Positions 42,421 through 48,107 of a DNA stretch of 48,107 nucleotides are shown here, piece after piece (the first letter of the stretch is position 1; the number at the start of each line of letters is the position of its first letter). Position numbers and translations under genes: made by a program. The notes beneath the pieces were generated by a model, which saw only the letters and a list, made by a program, of their open reading frames with translations, was not told the origin of the DNA and ran no database searches. Origin of the DNA: a bacterium (GTDB lineage: Bacteria; Desulfobacterota; JAPLJL01); contig JAQTNV010000026.1 in NCBI GenBank assembly GCA_028713675.1, positions 1 through 48,107 on the forward strand. Direction: 5' to 3'.

Positions 42421-43569
42421 TCAATGAACAAACCGCGCCCCGATCCAGAGGGCCAGGCCGATAATCCCGCCCCCGATCTGGAGAGGCAACGCCCAGCGCA
42501 TCTCCTTTTTCACCCCCGACAAAGAGGTGTAAGTCGAAGCCCCCGTGAAATTCATCGCCATGTGCGAGACCAGGGCGGGGATGACGAACATCCAGGCCCA
42601 GAGCTCGAGCCGGCCCGGGAGCAAAACAAATTCCCTCCCCAGGAAAAGCCAGAAGACAAGATCCATCACCAATCCCAGGAAAAATCCCTTGAGGGAAAAA
42701 GCCCGTCCGGAAATCCAAGGGAGAAGAATCGGGAAGAGAACCGCCCCGCCGAGAACCGCCAGCAGGAAAGCCCAGGCGGCGAGAAAGCCCGAGTGCTGGA
42801 CCCCGGCCCAATAACCTATCCGGGAACCGAGTCCGCTCAGGAAGAAAAAGGCCAGGCCGAGAGGAACGGAGATCTTGAGCGCCGGGATCAGCTCAATCGG
42901 GATCAATACCGCCCGCTCCCGAAGAGTGAAGGTTTTTTTCCGCATCTCCGGGGTGGCTTTCATCCCCGCTTCGAGAAAAGCCGGGAGATCCGTCGCCCGG
43001 ATCGGGCCGTAACGGACTTTGAACCCGGAGGCCTTCTTTACCTCGTGGGCGGCCACCCCGGGCGCCCCGAGCTGGGGCAGGATCAACACCCGGTGGTTGA
43101 CCGCTTCGGCGAGCCGGCTCTGCGCGATCCGCTTGACCAATTCTTTCGTTCCGAACGTCCCCGCCCCCGCCGCGCACCAGACGTTGATCCCCCTGGTATT
43201 AAGGACCAGGATCCAGGCGTCCCAGCCCCGCATCGCCTCCCGGAGCCGGTCGAAGCTCATCTTGTAATTCGCCGTCACCAGGACGGGGGCGTCCGGGTCG
43301 GGGGAACCGAGGGCGTAAAGCCCCGGCGCCACCGTGTAGCTCATCCTCCCGATGCCCCACCGGCATTTCACCGACCCCCAGCGGTCCCGGGAGGAAAGCT
43401 CCCCCGTGACCCGCGGCACCGGGCCGGCCGGGGTGTTGACCGCGCCGGAGACGAAATGGGTTTCCGGGGTGCCCGGTCTCACCGGCCCTCCGCAGCAGCC
43501 GGCCGAGATCGAATCCGGCCGGGCGGAGCGGTCGCAGCACTCAACCGGTTTTTCTGAATTCTCTTTCAT
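42421..43569 (-). CDS. hgcA: Mercury methylation corrinoid protein HgcA
   Basis: HgcA transfers a methyl group from its corrinoid to Hg(II), making methylmercury at the inner membrane. Residues 60-200 form the corrinoid-binding domain with the cap-helix motif NVWCAAG (129-135; Cys132 is the cobalt ligand), preceded by WDAWILVLNTRGI. Residues 220-380 form about five membrane helices, ending TYTSLSGVKKEMRW and GLALWIGARFVH. The length (382) fits the family. The canonical motif continues with Lys (NVWCA[AG]GK), but here residue 136 is Ala (GAGTFGT). The N-terminal 30 residues carry two Cys pairs (CC at 11-12 and 25-26). AGAGGAATA precedes the ATG. An ArsR-type gene lies 73 bp upstream on the same strand, and a palindromic repeat lies in that gap. 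Confidence 0.93.
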   Translation of the reverse strand: MKENSEKPVECCDRSARPDSISAGCCGGPVRPGTPETHFVSGAVNTPAGPVPRVTGELSSRDRWGSVKCRWGIGRMSYTVAPGLYALGSPDPDAPVLVTANYKMSFDRLREAMRGWDAWILVLNTRGINVWCAAGAGTFGTKELVKRIAQSRLAEAVNHRVLILPQLGAPGVAAHEVKKASGFKVRYGPIRATDLPAFLEAGMKATPEMRKKTFTLRERAVLIPIELIPALKISVPLGLAFFFLSGLGSRIGYWAGVQHSGFLAAWAFLLAVLGGAVLFPILLPWISGRAFSLKGFFLGLVMDLVFWLFLGREFVLLPGRLELWAWMFVIPALVSHMAMNFTGASTYTSLSGVKKEMRWALPLQIGGGIIGLALWIGARFVH

Positions 43570-43581
43570 TATTCCTCTGCC

Positions 43582-43609
43582 GTCATTCCCGCGGAGGCGG
43601 GAATCCAGT
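43582..43609. repeat. Palindromic GTCATTCCCG unit upstream of hgcA
   Basis: GTCATTCCCGC / GCGGGAATCCAG pair over a short loop. The unit belongs to the same family as 18164-18192, 19224-19250 and 42272-42298, with both arms changed (CCCGC/GCGGG instead of CCGGC/GCCGG). It sits about 13 bp before the hgcA start and may affect the hgcA mRNA end. Confidence 0.75.
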
Positions 43610-43642
43610 TTGTTTTTTTGATATCCATGCGTCCTCCGGCCC

Positions 43643-44056
43643 TCAGGTCTTTCTCCTCCGGACTTTTCCTGTCGCAGGTTTCTTCCTCTCGGCCGGCTTG
43701 AGCTCCGCCGGGCAACAGGCTTCGAGCGCGCCCGCCAGCTCGCGGAGGATCCGCGCCAGCGTACCCGTCTGGATGTCGCACCACACTTCTTTCCCGCGCT
43801 TTTCGCACTTGATGATTCCGGCCTCGCGCAGGATGGCCAGGTGACGCGAGACTACCGACAGATCGACATCGCTGCCTTCCGCGATCTGGCTTACGGTGCA
43901 GGAACAGCGCTCTTCCGCGAGGCGCACCAGGAGCGAGACCCGCTTGGGGTCGGAGAGCGCCTTGAAGAGCCGGGGCGAGAGTAATTCTCCCAACCCGGGG
44001 CAGCAGGACGCTCCCTGGGCCGTCGGGCCTTTTTTATCCTTGTTCGTTTGCACCAT
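43643..44056 (-). CDS. ArsR/SmtB-family metalloregulatory repressor
   Basis: The 137-residue protein has the ArsR winged helix: FKALSDPKRVSLLVRLAEE, then CSCTVSQIAEGSDVDLSVVSRHLAILREAGII and a wing with KRGKEVWCDI. CSC (CxC at the start of the recognition helix region) is like the ELCVCDL metal site of ArsR proteins. Further CC pairs near both ends may bind soft metals. The C-terminal tail is basic. The start was set at ATG 44056, not at the TTG upstream, because the promoter predicts a leaderless mRNA that begins there. ArsR-like genes beside hgcAB are known in several mercury methylators and have been linked to arsenic-dependent control. The distance and strand here fit co-transcription with hgcA. 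Confidence 0.88.
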   Translation of the reverse strand: MVQTNKDKKGPTAQGASCCPGLGELLSPRLFKALSDPKRVSLLVRLAEERCSCTVSQIAEGSDVDLSVVSRHLAILREAGIIKCEKRGKEVWCDIQTGTLARILRELAGALEACCPAELKPAERKKPATGKVRRRKT

Positions 44057-44062
44057 GATGCA

Positions 44063-44091
44063 AGTATAAGCCAGCAACCTTGAATGTCAAG
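44063..44091 (-). promoter_or_regulatory. Sigma-70 promoter with palindromic operator for the arsR-hgcAB locus
   Basis: On the minus strand TTGACA (44090-44085), a 16-bp spacer and TATACT (44068-44063) form a near-consensus promoter. With the usual spacing the first transcribed base is 44056, the A of the arsR ATG, so the mRNA should be leaderless. The perfect palindrome CTTGA-CAT-TCAAG (44079-44091) covers the -35 box and is a good candidate for the ArsR operator. Confidence 0.75.
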
Positions 44092-44321
44092 TTTATAGGA
44101 AAAATGTTTTGTATTTTATGATCGAAGGGCTGCTTATAATCAGATTCTCATTCTCAAGTGGAGGGACCGCTTCTACTCCCCTCTTTATCAAAGAGGGGCC
44201 GGGGGAGATTTAAAAGTTATTCCTGATTATGAAAATCCCCCTCGATCCCCCTTTTAACAAAGGGGGAATGTTTTTTTGTCTTTAACCTAATACCCATCAC
44301 CTATGACCCATGACCCATGAC
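44092..44321. repeat. Intergenic repeats upstream of arsR
   Basis: Beyond the arsR promoter lie CTCCCCTCTTT...AAAGAGGGGCCGGGGGAG (about 44174-44207), an AAATCCCCCT...AAAGGGGGAA unit (about 44230-44267) and ACCCATCACCTATGACCCATG units (about 44290-44322). The last set is the complement of the CATAGGTGATAGGT tract at 41821-41840. No gene. Confidence 0.7.
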
Positions 44322-44666
44322 CTACGATTTGACCAGACTTTCGTTCTCGAGCCCGCAGTTGTCCGAGCAGTCCGGAACGAAGATCCAATAAAAGGTATAG
44401 AGGACCGGCCCGATGCCTCCCGCGAAGGTGAGGACGAGAAACCCGCCCCGGCAGAGCCAGCGGTCGAGGCCGAAGCGGCGCTCGGCCCCGGTGCAGACCC
44501 CGCCCAGGAAGTCGCCGTCCCCATTGCGGTCCAGAAGCACGAAATTCATTTTCCCGGTCCGGGGGTTGAATCCGGGCTGGTCATGGGGCCGCAAAAATAT
44601 TCCGAGAAAGGCGATCAACACGATAAAAGCCAGGGGGATCAGGAGCATCTTCAATAATTTTTTCAT
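44322..44666 (-). CDS. PspC-domain-like small membrane protein
   Basis: The 114-residue protein has a membrane helix at about 5-25, a short linker with NFVLLDRNGDGD, and then a PspC-like segment (FLGGVCTGAERRFGLDRWLC, followed by RGGFLVLTFAGGIGPVLYTFYWIFVPD). PspC proteins are inner-membrane partners of the phage-shock response, but many relatives are free-standing and have no known role. The fit to GGVCxG-x(n)-G and the final YxxxxxxxP is good. GGAGGG precedes the ATG. There are no other psp genes here. The gene is on the same strand as lspA but separated by the lspA terminator. Confidence 0.75.
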   Translation of the reverse strand: MKKLLKMLLIPLAFIVLIAFLGIFLRPHDQPGFNPRTGKMNFVLLDRNGDGDFLGGVCTGAERRFGLDRWLCRGGFLVLTFAGGIGPVLYTFYWIFVPDCSDNCGLENESLVKS

Positions 44667-44724
44667 TGTGGCCCTCCGATTTTAATTGCCCCCGCGGATT
44701 GCGCCGCGGCTGATCAAGTTGCCG

Positions 44725-44754
44725 AAAAATTATAACCCCACGCCGGGGGGTTAT
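44725..44754 (-). terminator. Rho-independent terminator of the alr-tolC-mlaC-lspA operon
   Basis: On the minus strand the stem ATAACCCC / GGGGTTAT with a 7-nt loop (44732-44754) is followed by AATTTTT. The stop codon of lspA lies in the upstream arm, so the coding end and the terminator are merged. Confidence 0.8.
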
Positions 44755-45269
44755 TTGGGAGCGGAGGAGCCCAGGAAGATCCGGGGAGTAAATAGAAGTT
44801 TCGCCAGGAGCAGGATCCCGCCCACGGTGATGAAGCTGTCGGCCAGGTTGAAGGACGGCCAGTGGGTGGTTTTAACGTAGAGATCAAGAAAATCCACCAC
44901 CGACCCGGACCGGACCCGGTCGATGAGATTCCCCACCGCCCCTCCCAGGATCAGGGAAATGGAAAGCGTGATCGACCAGCTCTCGCGAATATTCCGGTAA
45001 AGGAGATAAACCACGAAACTCGTGGCCAGAATGGTCAGGACCAGAAAAAGGGTGGGGGCGAAGCCGTGCTGGCTGCCCGAAAGAAAGCCGAAGGCGGCCC
45101 CTTTGTTCCGGATAAAAACCAGGTTGAAAAAATGGGGGATGACCGGGATCTCCCCGTGGAAGGGGATCTTCAGGACCACCAGGTACTTGGTCAGCTGGTC
45201 CAGGCCCACGGCCAGGAGGGTGGTCAGCGCGGACGCGATATAAGCGTTTCGGACTTTCGGGCTGGTCAT
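44751..45269 (-). CDS. lspA: Lipoprotein signal peptidase LspA (signal peptidase II)
   Basis: LspA cleaves the signal peptide from lipid-modified prolipoproteins in the inner membrane. The 172-residue protein has four membrane helices and the family motifs VGLDQLTK, FNLVFIRNKGAAFGFL, LILGGAVGNLIDRVRSGSVVDF (with catalytic Asp117) and FNLADSFITVG (catalytic Asp144). The length is usual. It overlaps the end of the mlaC-like gene by 4 nt (ATGA), so it is the last gene of the alr-tolC-mlaC-lspA operon; its own end forms the terminator stem. Its substrates in this window would include the lipoprotein at 10282-11859. Confidence 0.96.
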   Translation of the reverse strand: MTSPKVRNAYIASALTTLLAVGLDQLTKYLVVLKIPFHGEIPVIPHFFNLVFIRNKGAAFGFLSGSQHGFAPTLFLVLTILATSFVVYLLYRNIRESWSITLSISLILGGAVGNLIDRVRSGSVVDFLDLYVKTTHWPSFNLADSFITVGGILLLAKLLFTPRIFLGSSAPK

Positions 45270-45955
45270 GGCTTGGCCGACTCCTTTTTCTCTTCATTGA
45301 TCCGCGACTGCATCTGCCGCAGGAGACCGGCGAATCTTTTTTCCCTGATGATTTTGTTGAACTGGGTGCGATAGTTTTCCGCCAGGCCGAGCTCGTCCAC
45401 GACCATGTCGTAAATCTTCCATTCCCCCTTGACCTTGTGGAGGGAATAAACCACCTCCACCTTCTCCCGGCCCTTGTAAAGCTGGGACCGGACGATGGCC
45501 TTGTTCCCCTGGATGGTCTCCACCGGGTAATCGACCCGGTCGGCCTTGAAGATATCCAGCTTTTTGGTCGAGGTGATCTCGATCAGCTCCTTGAAGAGCC
45601 GGGTGAATTTCTCCTGCTCGGCCGGGCCGATCCTCTTCAAGTACGTCCCCAGGGAGAGACGGGCCAATTCGGGAAAATCCATGATCTCATTGATCAGGAC
45701 CTTCAGGCGCGCCTTGACCTTGGTCTCCTCGACATTGCTGTCGGCCATGATCTCCTTGATCGTCTGGTCCCGTTCCCGGAGAATCGCCCGCGGACCCGAT
45801 TCGGCCGGGCCGGCCGCAGGTGGATTTGCGGGAGCGGTGACCGCGGCCGGGTTTTCCGGATAAACGGTCGCGGTCACGCCCTGTCCCCGAGAGGCGGGCG
45901 GAAAAGCCAGCAGCGCCAGCGTCAAAGCGAAAAGTATTCTTCCGATCCTATTCAT
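45266..45955 (-). CDS. mlaC: MlaC-like phospholipid-binding protein (Tgt2/MlaC family)
   Basis: MlaC carries phospholipids between the outer and inner membrane in the Mla pathway. The 229-residue protein has a signal peptide (about 1-24) and an Ala/Pro-rich linker to about 55. The MlaC domain follows (VKARLKVLINEIMDFPELARLSLG, EFTRLFKELIEITS-like EKFTRLFKELIEIT, VVYSLHKVKGEWKIYDMVVDELGLAENYRTQFNKII split across positions 165-205). No other mla genes (mlaD, mlaE, mlaF) are in the window, so the partner transporter is elsewhere. The linker is longer than in E. coli MlaC. The gene overlaps the TolC-like gene by 8 bp and lspA by 4 bp, which shows a tightly packed operon. Confidence 0.9.
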   Translation of the reverse strand: MNRIGRILFALTLALLAFPPASRGQGVTATVYPENPAAVTAPANPPAAGPAESGPRAILRERDQTIKEIMADSNVEETKVKARLKVLINEIMDFPELARLSLGTYLKRIGPAEQEKFTRLFKELIEITSTKKLDIFKADRVDYPVETIQGNKAIVRSQLYKGREKVEVVYSLHKVKGEWKIYDMVVDELGLAENYRTQFNKIIREKRFAGLLRQMQSRINEEKKESAKP

Positions 45956-47318
45956 TCTTGCTCCAGGGTTTCTCTCCCGCCGAGATCTTGAGATCGTTCA
46001 GGCACTTCTGATAATCGAAGATCGCCTCCAGCGACTGCCACTTGACCGCCAGGTAGGCCCCGAAGGAATCGATGACTTCCTTGACATCCCCCACCCCCAG
46101 AAAATAATTCTCCCGGGCCGCGAACATCCAGGCCCGGCCCGCCTTCAGACCCTCCTCGGTCTTCTGCATCCGGGCAACCGCCTCCTGCACGCTCCGGTAA
46201 TTCTTTTCCACCTCGATCTTGATTCCCGTCTTCAGGGCGGCCTGCCCGTAGACCAGCTCGCGGTATTCGGCCCGGGACCGGTTCAGGCTCTGCTTGGTCA
46301 GATGGAATCCGAATTTCTGCTCCAGGCCCAGGACCACCCCGCCGTAGAGATAATTGAACTCGTCATCCACGAACGGGTTGTCTTGCGGGGTGCGGCCGGG
46401 AGCGTAGCCGTAGCGGAAAGTGCCGGCCAGGAAGATCTGGGGATAATACTTGCTTTCAGCCACCCCCATCATCGCCTTCTTGGCCAGGGCGGCGGCTTCC
46501 AGGGCCTTGAGTTCCGGGCGATCGGCCTCCGCCGCGTCCAGATATTTCTGCAGATCCGGGAGGGAGGAAATGTCCTGGGAAAGGGGAGCGATCGGAATTT
46601 CCGATTCCGCCGGGCTCACCCCGCAGAGCTCGAAAAACACTTCTCGGGACTGTTCGAGGCCTTTCTTGGAGGTCAGGGTTTCCTTTTCCAGGAGCGCGGT
46701 GAAAACCTTAAGCCGGAGACGGTCGGTCTGGGTCACATGCCCGGAGCCCGAGGTCAGCCATTCCTGGATTTTCTGGTCGATCTTGTCCAGCTCCCCTCTT
46801 AAATCGTTCTGCAGGTCATTGACCTCATGGGCCAGCTGATAAGCAAGGTAAAGATCGATCAAATTATTGCTGAGATCGGCCCGGGCCAGTTCGACCTTGT
46901 TTTCCTCGGCCTTGACCCCCTGCCCGGCCGCCTTGATCGCCGAGGAAATCGCCCCGAAGGTATAAAGGGGCTGCAGCGCGTCCAGTTCGGCCTGGAAAAA
47001 GGGACCGATGGTTTTGAAGCTCAATTCATCGGCGGTAATCTTGTCCTGGGGCGCAAGGACATCCCCCTTCGCGTCGGTGACGGGACCGGTCAAAAGCCGG
47101 AGCTTGAGCTCCGGCAGGAAGCGGCTGTTCCTGGCTTCCTGCAGATAGGTTTTGACCGCCGCCAGTTTTTCCTGCTCCTTCAGCACCAGGGGATTTTCCC
47201 GGGCCGCCTTCTGCAGACAGTAATCCAGCGTGACCTGGCCGGCCTGGACCCCCGTCGCCGCGAAGCCCAGCCACCCCAGGAAAACCAGGCCGATGATTTT
47301 CTTTCGGCTTTTTTTCAC
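45948..47318 (-). CDS. TolC-family outer-membrane efflux channel
   Basis: The protein of about 456 residues has a basic signal peptide (VKKSRKKIIGLVFLG to VQAG) followed by two OEP (TolC) repeats of long helices. Motifs are VTLDYCLQKAARENPLVLKEQ, LDALQPLYTFGAISSAIKAA and LKALEAAALAKKAMMGVAESKYYPQIFLAG in pieces. It should form the trimeric exit duct of an export system, but no inner-membrane pump or periplasmic adaptor is adjacent. The start is uncertain: GTG at 47318 is chosen because it gives a correct signal peptide just after the alr stop (47330). TTG at 47333 is possible. The open frame reaches to 47714, but that part is the shadow of alr. It ends inside the start of the mlaC-like gene. 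Confidence 0.88.
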   Translation of the reverse strand: MKKSRKKIIGLVFLGWLGFAATGVQAGQVTLDYCLQKAARENPLVLKEQEKLAAVKTYLQEARNSRFLPELKLRLLTGPVTDAKGDVLAPQDKITADELSFKTIGPFFQAELDALQPLYTFGAISSAIKAAGQGVKAEENKVELARADLSNNLIDLYLAYQLAHEVNDLQNDLRGELDKIDQKIQEWLTSGSGHVTQTDRLRLKVFTALLEKETLTSKKGLEQSREVFFELCGVSPAESEIPIAPLSQDISSLPDLQKYLDAAEADRPELKALEAAALAKKAMMGVAESKYYPQIFLAGTFRYGYAPGRTPQDNPFVDDEFNYLYGGVVLGLEQKFGFHLTKQSLNRSRAEYRELVYGQAALKTGIKIEVEKNYRSVQEAVARMQKTEEGLKAGRAWMFAARENYFLGVGDVKEVIDSFGAYLAVKWQSLEAIFDYQKCLNDLKISAGEKPWSKNE

Positions 47319-47329
47319 TTCCTGACTGA

Positions 47330-48107
47330 TCAATCCAGATAAACCCGGGAAACCCGTGCCGAGATCGAGGTGAAGATTTCGTAAGGTATCGTCCCGGCCC
47401 AGGCCGCCATTTCCTCCGCGCGAATCTCCTCCTGCCCGTCCCGGCCCAGGAGCGTAACCTCGTCGCCGGCCCGGGCCGAGGGAATCTTTCCCACTTCCAC
47501 CATGGTCAGATCCATGCAAACCGAGCCGATCACCGGCGCTCTTTTTCCCCGGACCAGCACTTCGCCGCGGTTGGACAATGACCGGGAATAGCCGTCCGCG
47601 TATCCGACCGGCAGAATCGCCACGGCCCGGGCGGAACGGTTCAGAAACATCTTTCCATATCCCACCCGGTATCCCGGCGGGATTATTTTGATCTGCTGAA
47701 TGCGGGTTTTCCACGTCAGGACCGGCTTCAGACTCAAGCCCGGTTTCGCCAGGCGTTTTTCCGGATAGGCCCCATAAAGCGCGAGCCCGGTCCGGACCAG
47801 ATTGTCCCCTCCGCTCCGGCGGAGAATTACCGCCGCGCTGTTCGAGGAATGAGTATAGAGAGGTAGGAAACCAGCGTCAAGAAAAAGCCCGATCGCTTTT
47901 TGGAATTCCGTTCGCTGGGAACGGGTAAAGACCGGATCGGCGGCTTCGGAAAGATGGGTCAGGACCCCTTCGATCCGGAGATTGGAGAGCCGCCGGAAAT
48001 CCCGGAGGAACCGGGGGATCTCGGCGGGGATCAACCCGAGCCTGCCCATACCTGTATCGACCTTGAGATGGATCGGAAAGTTCTTTTTCCCCCGGCGCCG
48101 GGCCTCC
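47330..48107 (-). CDS. alr: Alanine racemase, N-terminus outside the window
   Basis: Alanine racemase makes D-alanine for peptidoglycan with pyridoxal phosphate. The window shows about 258 C-terminal residues; the frame is open at the right edge (IHLKVDTGMGRLGL just inside), so the PLP lysine is outside. Visible marks are VDTGMGRLG, LTHLSEAADP, NSAAVILRRSGGDNLVRTGLALYG and GYRVGYGKMF, then LPVGYADGYSR, GSVCMDLTMVEVG and DEVTLLGRDG, all as in Alr; the Tyr of VGYADGYSR is the second catalytic base region. The gene is the first visible one of the operon with the TolC-like gene, mlaC and lspA. Grouping of a cell-wall enzyme with envelope-traffic genes makes sense for envelope growth. Confidence 0.95.
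   Translation of the reverse strand, partial: EARRRGKKNFPIHLKVDTGMGRLGLIPAEIPRFLRDFRRLSNLRIEGVLTHLSEAADPVFTRSQRTEFQKAIGLFLDAGFLPLYTHSSNSAAVILRRSGGDNLVRTGLALYGAYPEKRLAKPGLSLKPVLTWKTRIQQIKIIPPGYRVGYGKMFLNRSARAVAILPVGYADGYSRSLSNRGEVLVRGKRAPVIGSVCMDLTMVEVGKIPSARAGDEVTLLGRDGQEEIRAEEMAAWAGTIPYEIFTSISARVSRVYLD

Noticed and set aside
44230-44267. A terminator for the PspC-like gene
   Set aside because: The CCCCCT/AGGGGG hairpin has its T run on the plus strand, not on the minus strand where it would be needed, and it is a member of a dispersed repeat family.
47319-47714. N-terminal extension of the TolC-like gene
   Set aside because: This part is the shadow of alr in another frame; a good signal peptide begins at 47318.

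Overview
The window reads as a piece of the chromosome of a GC-rich, diderm (Gram-negative), probably anaerobic and uncultured bacterium. The diderm call rests on lptD, mlaC, a TolC-type channel, lspA and two TonB-dependent receptors. The core genes are strongly GC-biased at third codon positions. The set of genes (HEAT-repeat protein beside cheR/cheB, an NtrC-type regulator, hgcAB) and the many interspersed palindromic repeats would fit Desulfobacterota or a neighbouring candidate phylum, but no marker here fixes the lineage.

Layout. 1-4581: end of a chemosensory cluster (a partial protein, a HEAT-repeat protein, CheR, CheB). 4727-5014: a LapA-domain membrane protein. 5015-5946: gene-free repeats. 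5947-8137: a QueG-like iron-sulfur protein, two small orphan proteins and two stand-alone receivers. 8503-13685, all on the minus strand: a radical SAM/SPASM peptide maturase, a short precursor-like reading frame that is out of frame with its start codon, a peptide-binding lipoprotein and a sensor kinase. I read this as a candidate RiPP (modified peptide) locus. 14147-17719: a BtuB-like receptor behind an NtrC-type regulator with an AT-hook-like tail. 18614-28842: an accessory stretch, in part very AT-rich, with a RelE toxin/antitoxin pair, a TcmP/Gp37-Gp68 pair, a protein kinase fused to a SAMHD1-like HD domain, an RDD protein, an archaemetzincin-like protein without its catalytic histidines, and a Cys-rich fibronectin-III lipoprotein. 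29753-41767: Na/Pi cotransporter, lptD, a second TonB receptor, a cyclase-family hydrolase, a membrane/TPR protein, rsmI and a saccharopine-dehydrogenase-like gene. 41900-44056: hgcB, hgcA and an ArsR repressor, that is, a mercury-methylation locus. 44322-48107: a PspC-like protein and an alr-tolC-mlaC-lspA operon.

How the genes fit together. The ArsR gene has a near-consensus sigma-70 promoter whose predicted start is the A of its ATG, and a perfect palindrome overlies the -35 box. It probably represses itself and may control hgcAB. In the 8.5-13.7 kb locus the maturase has a sigma-54-like promoter, and an NtrC-type regulator lies nearby. The precursor has an excellent ribosome site and its own terminator. 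Four genes of the accessory stretch share a short leader element in the same orientation directly upstream, or over, their start codons.

Between genes the window holds an unusual density of short palindromic modules. They are nested in one another, their arms change in a compensating way, and they are mixed with degenerate 6-12 bp tandem tracts. The same modules recur from one end of the window to the other.
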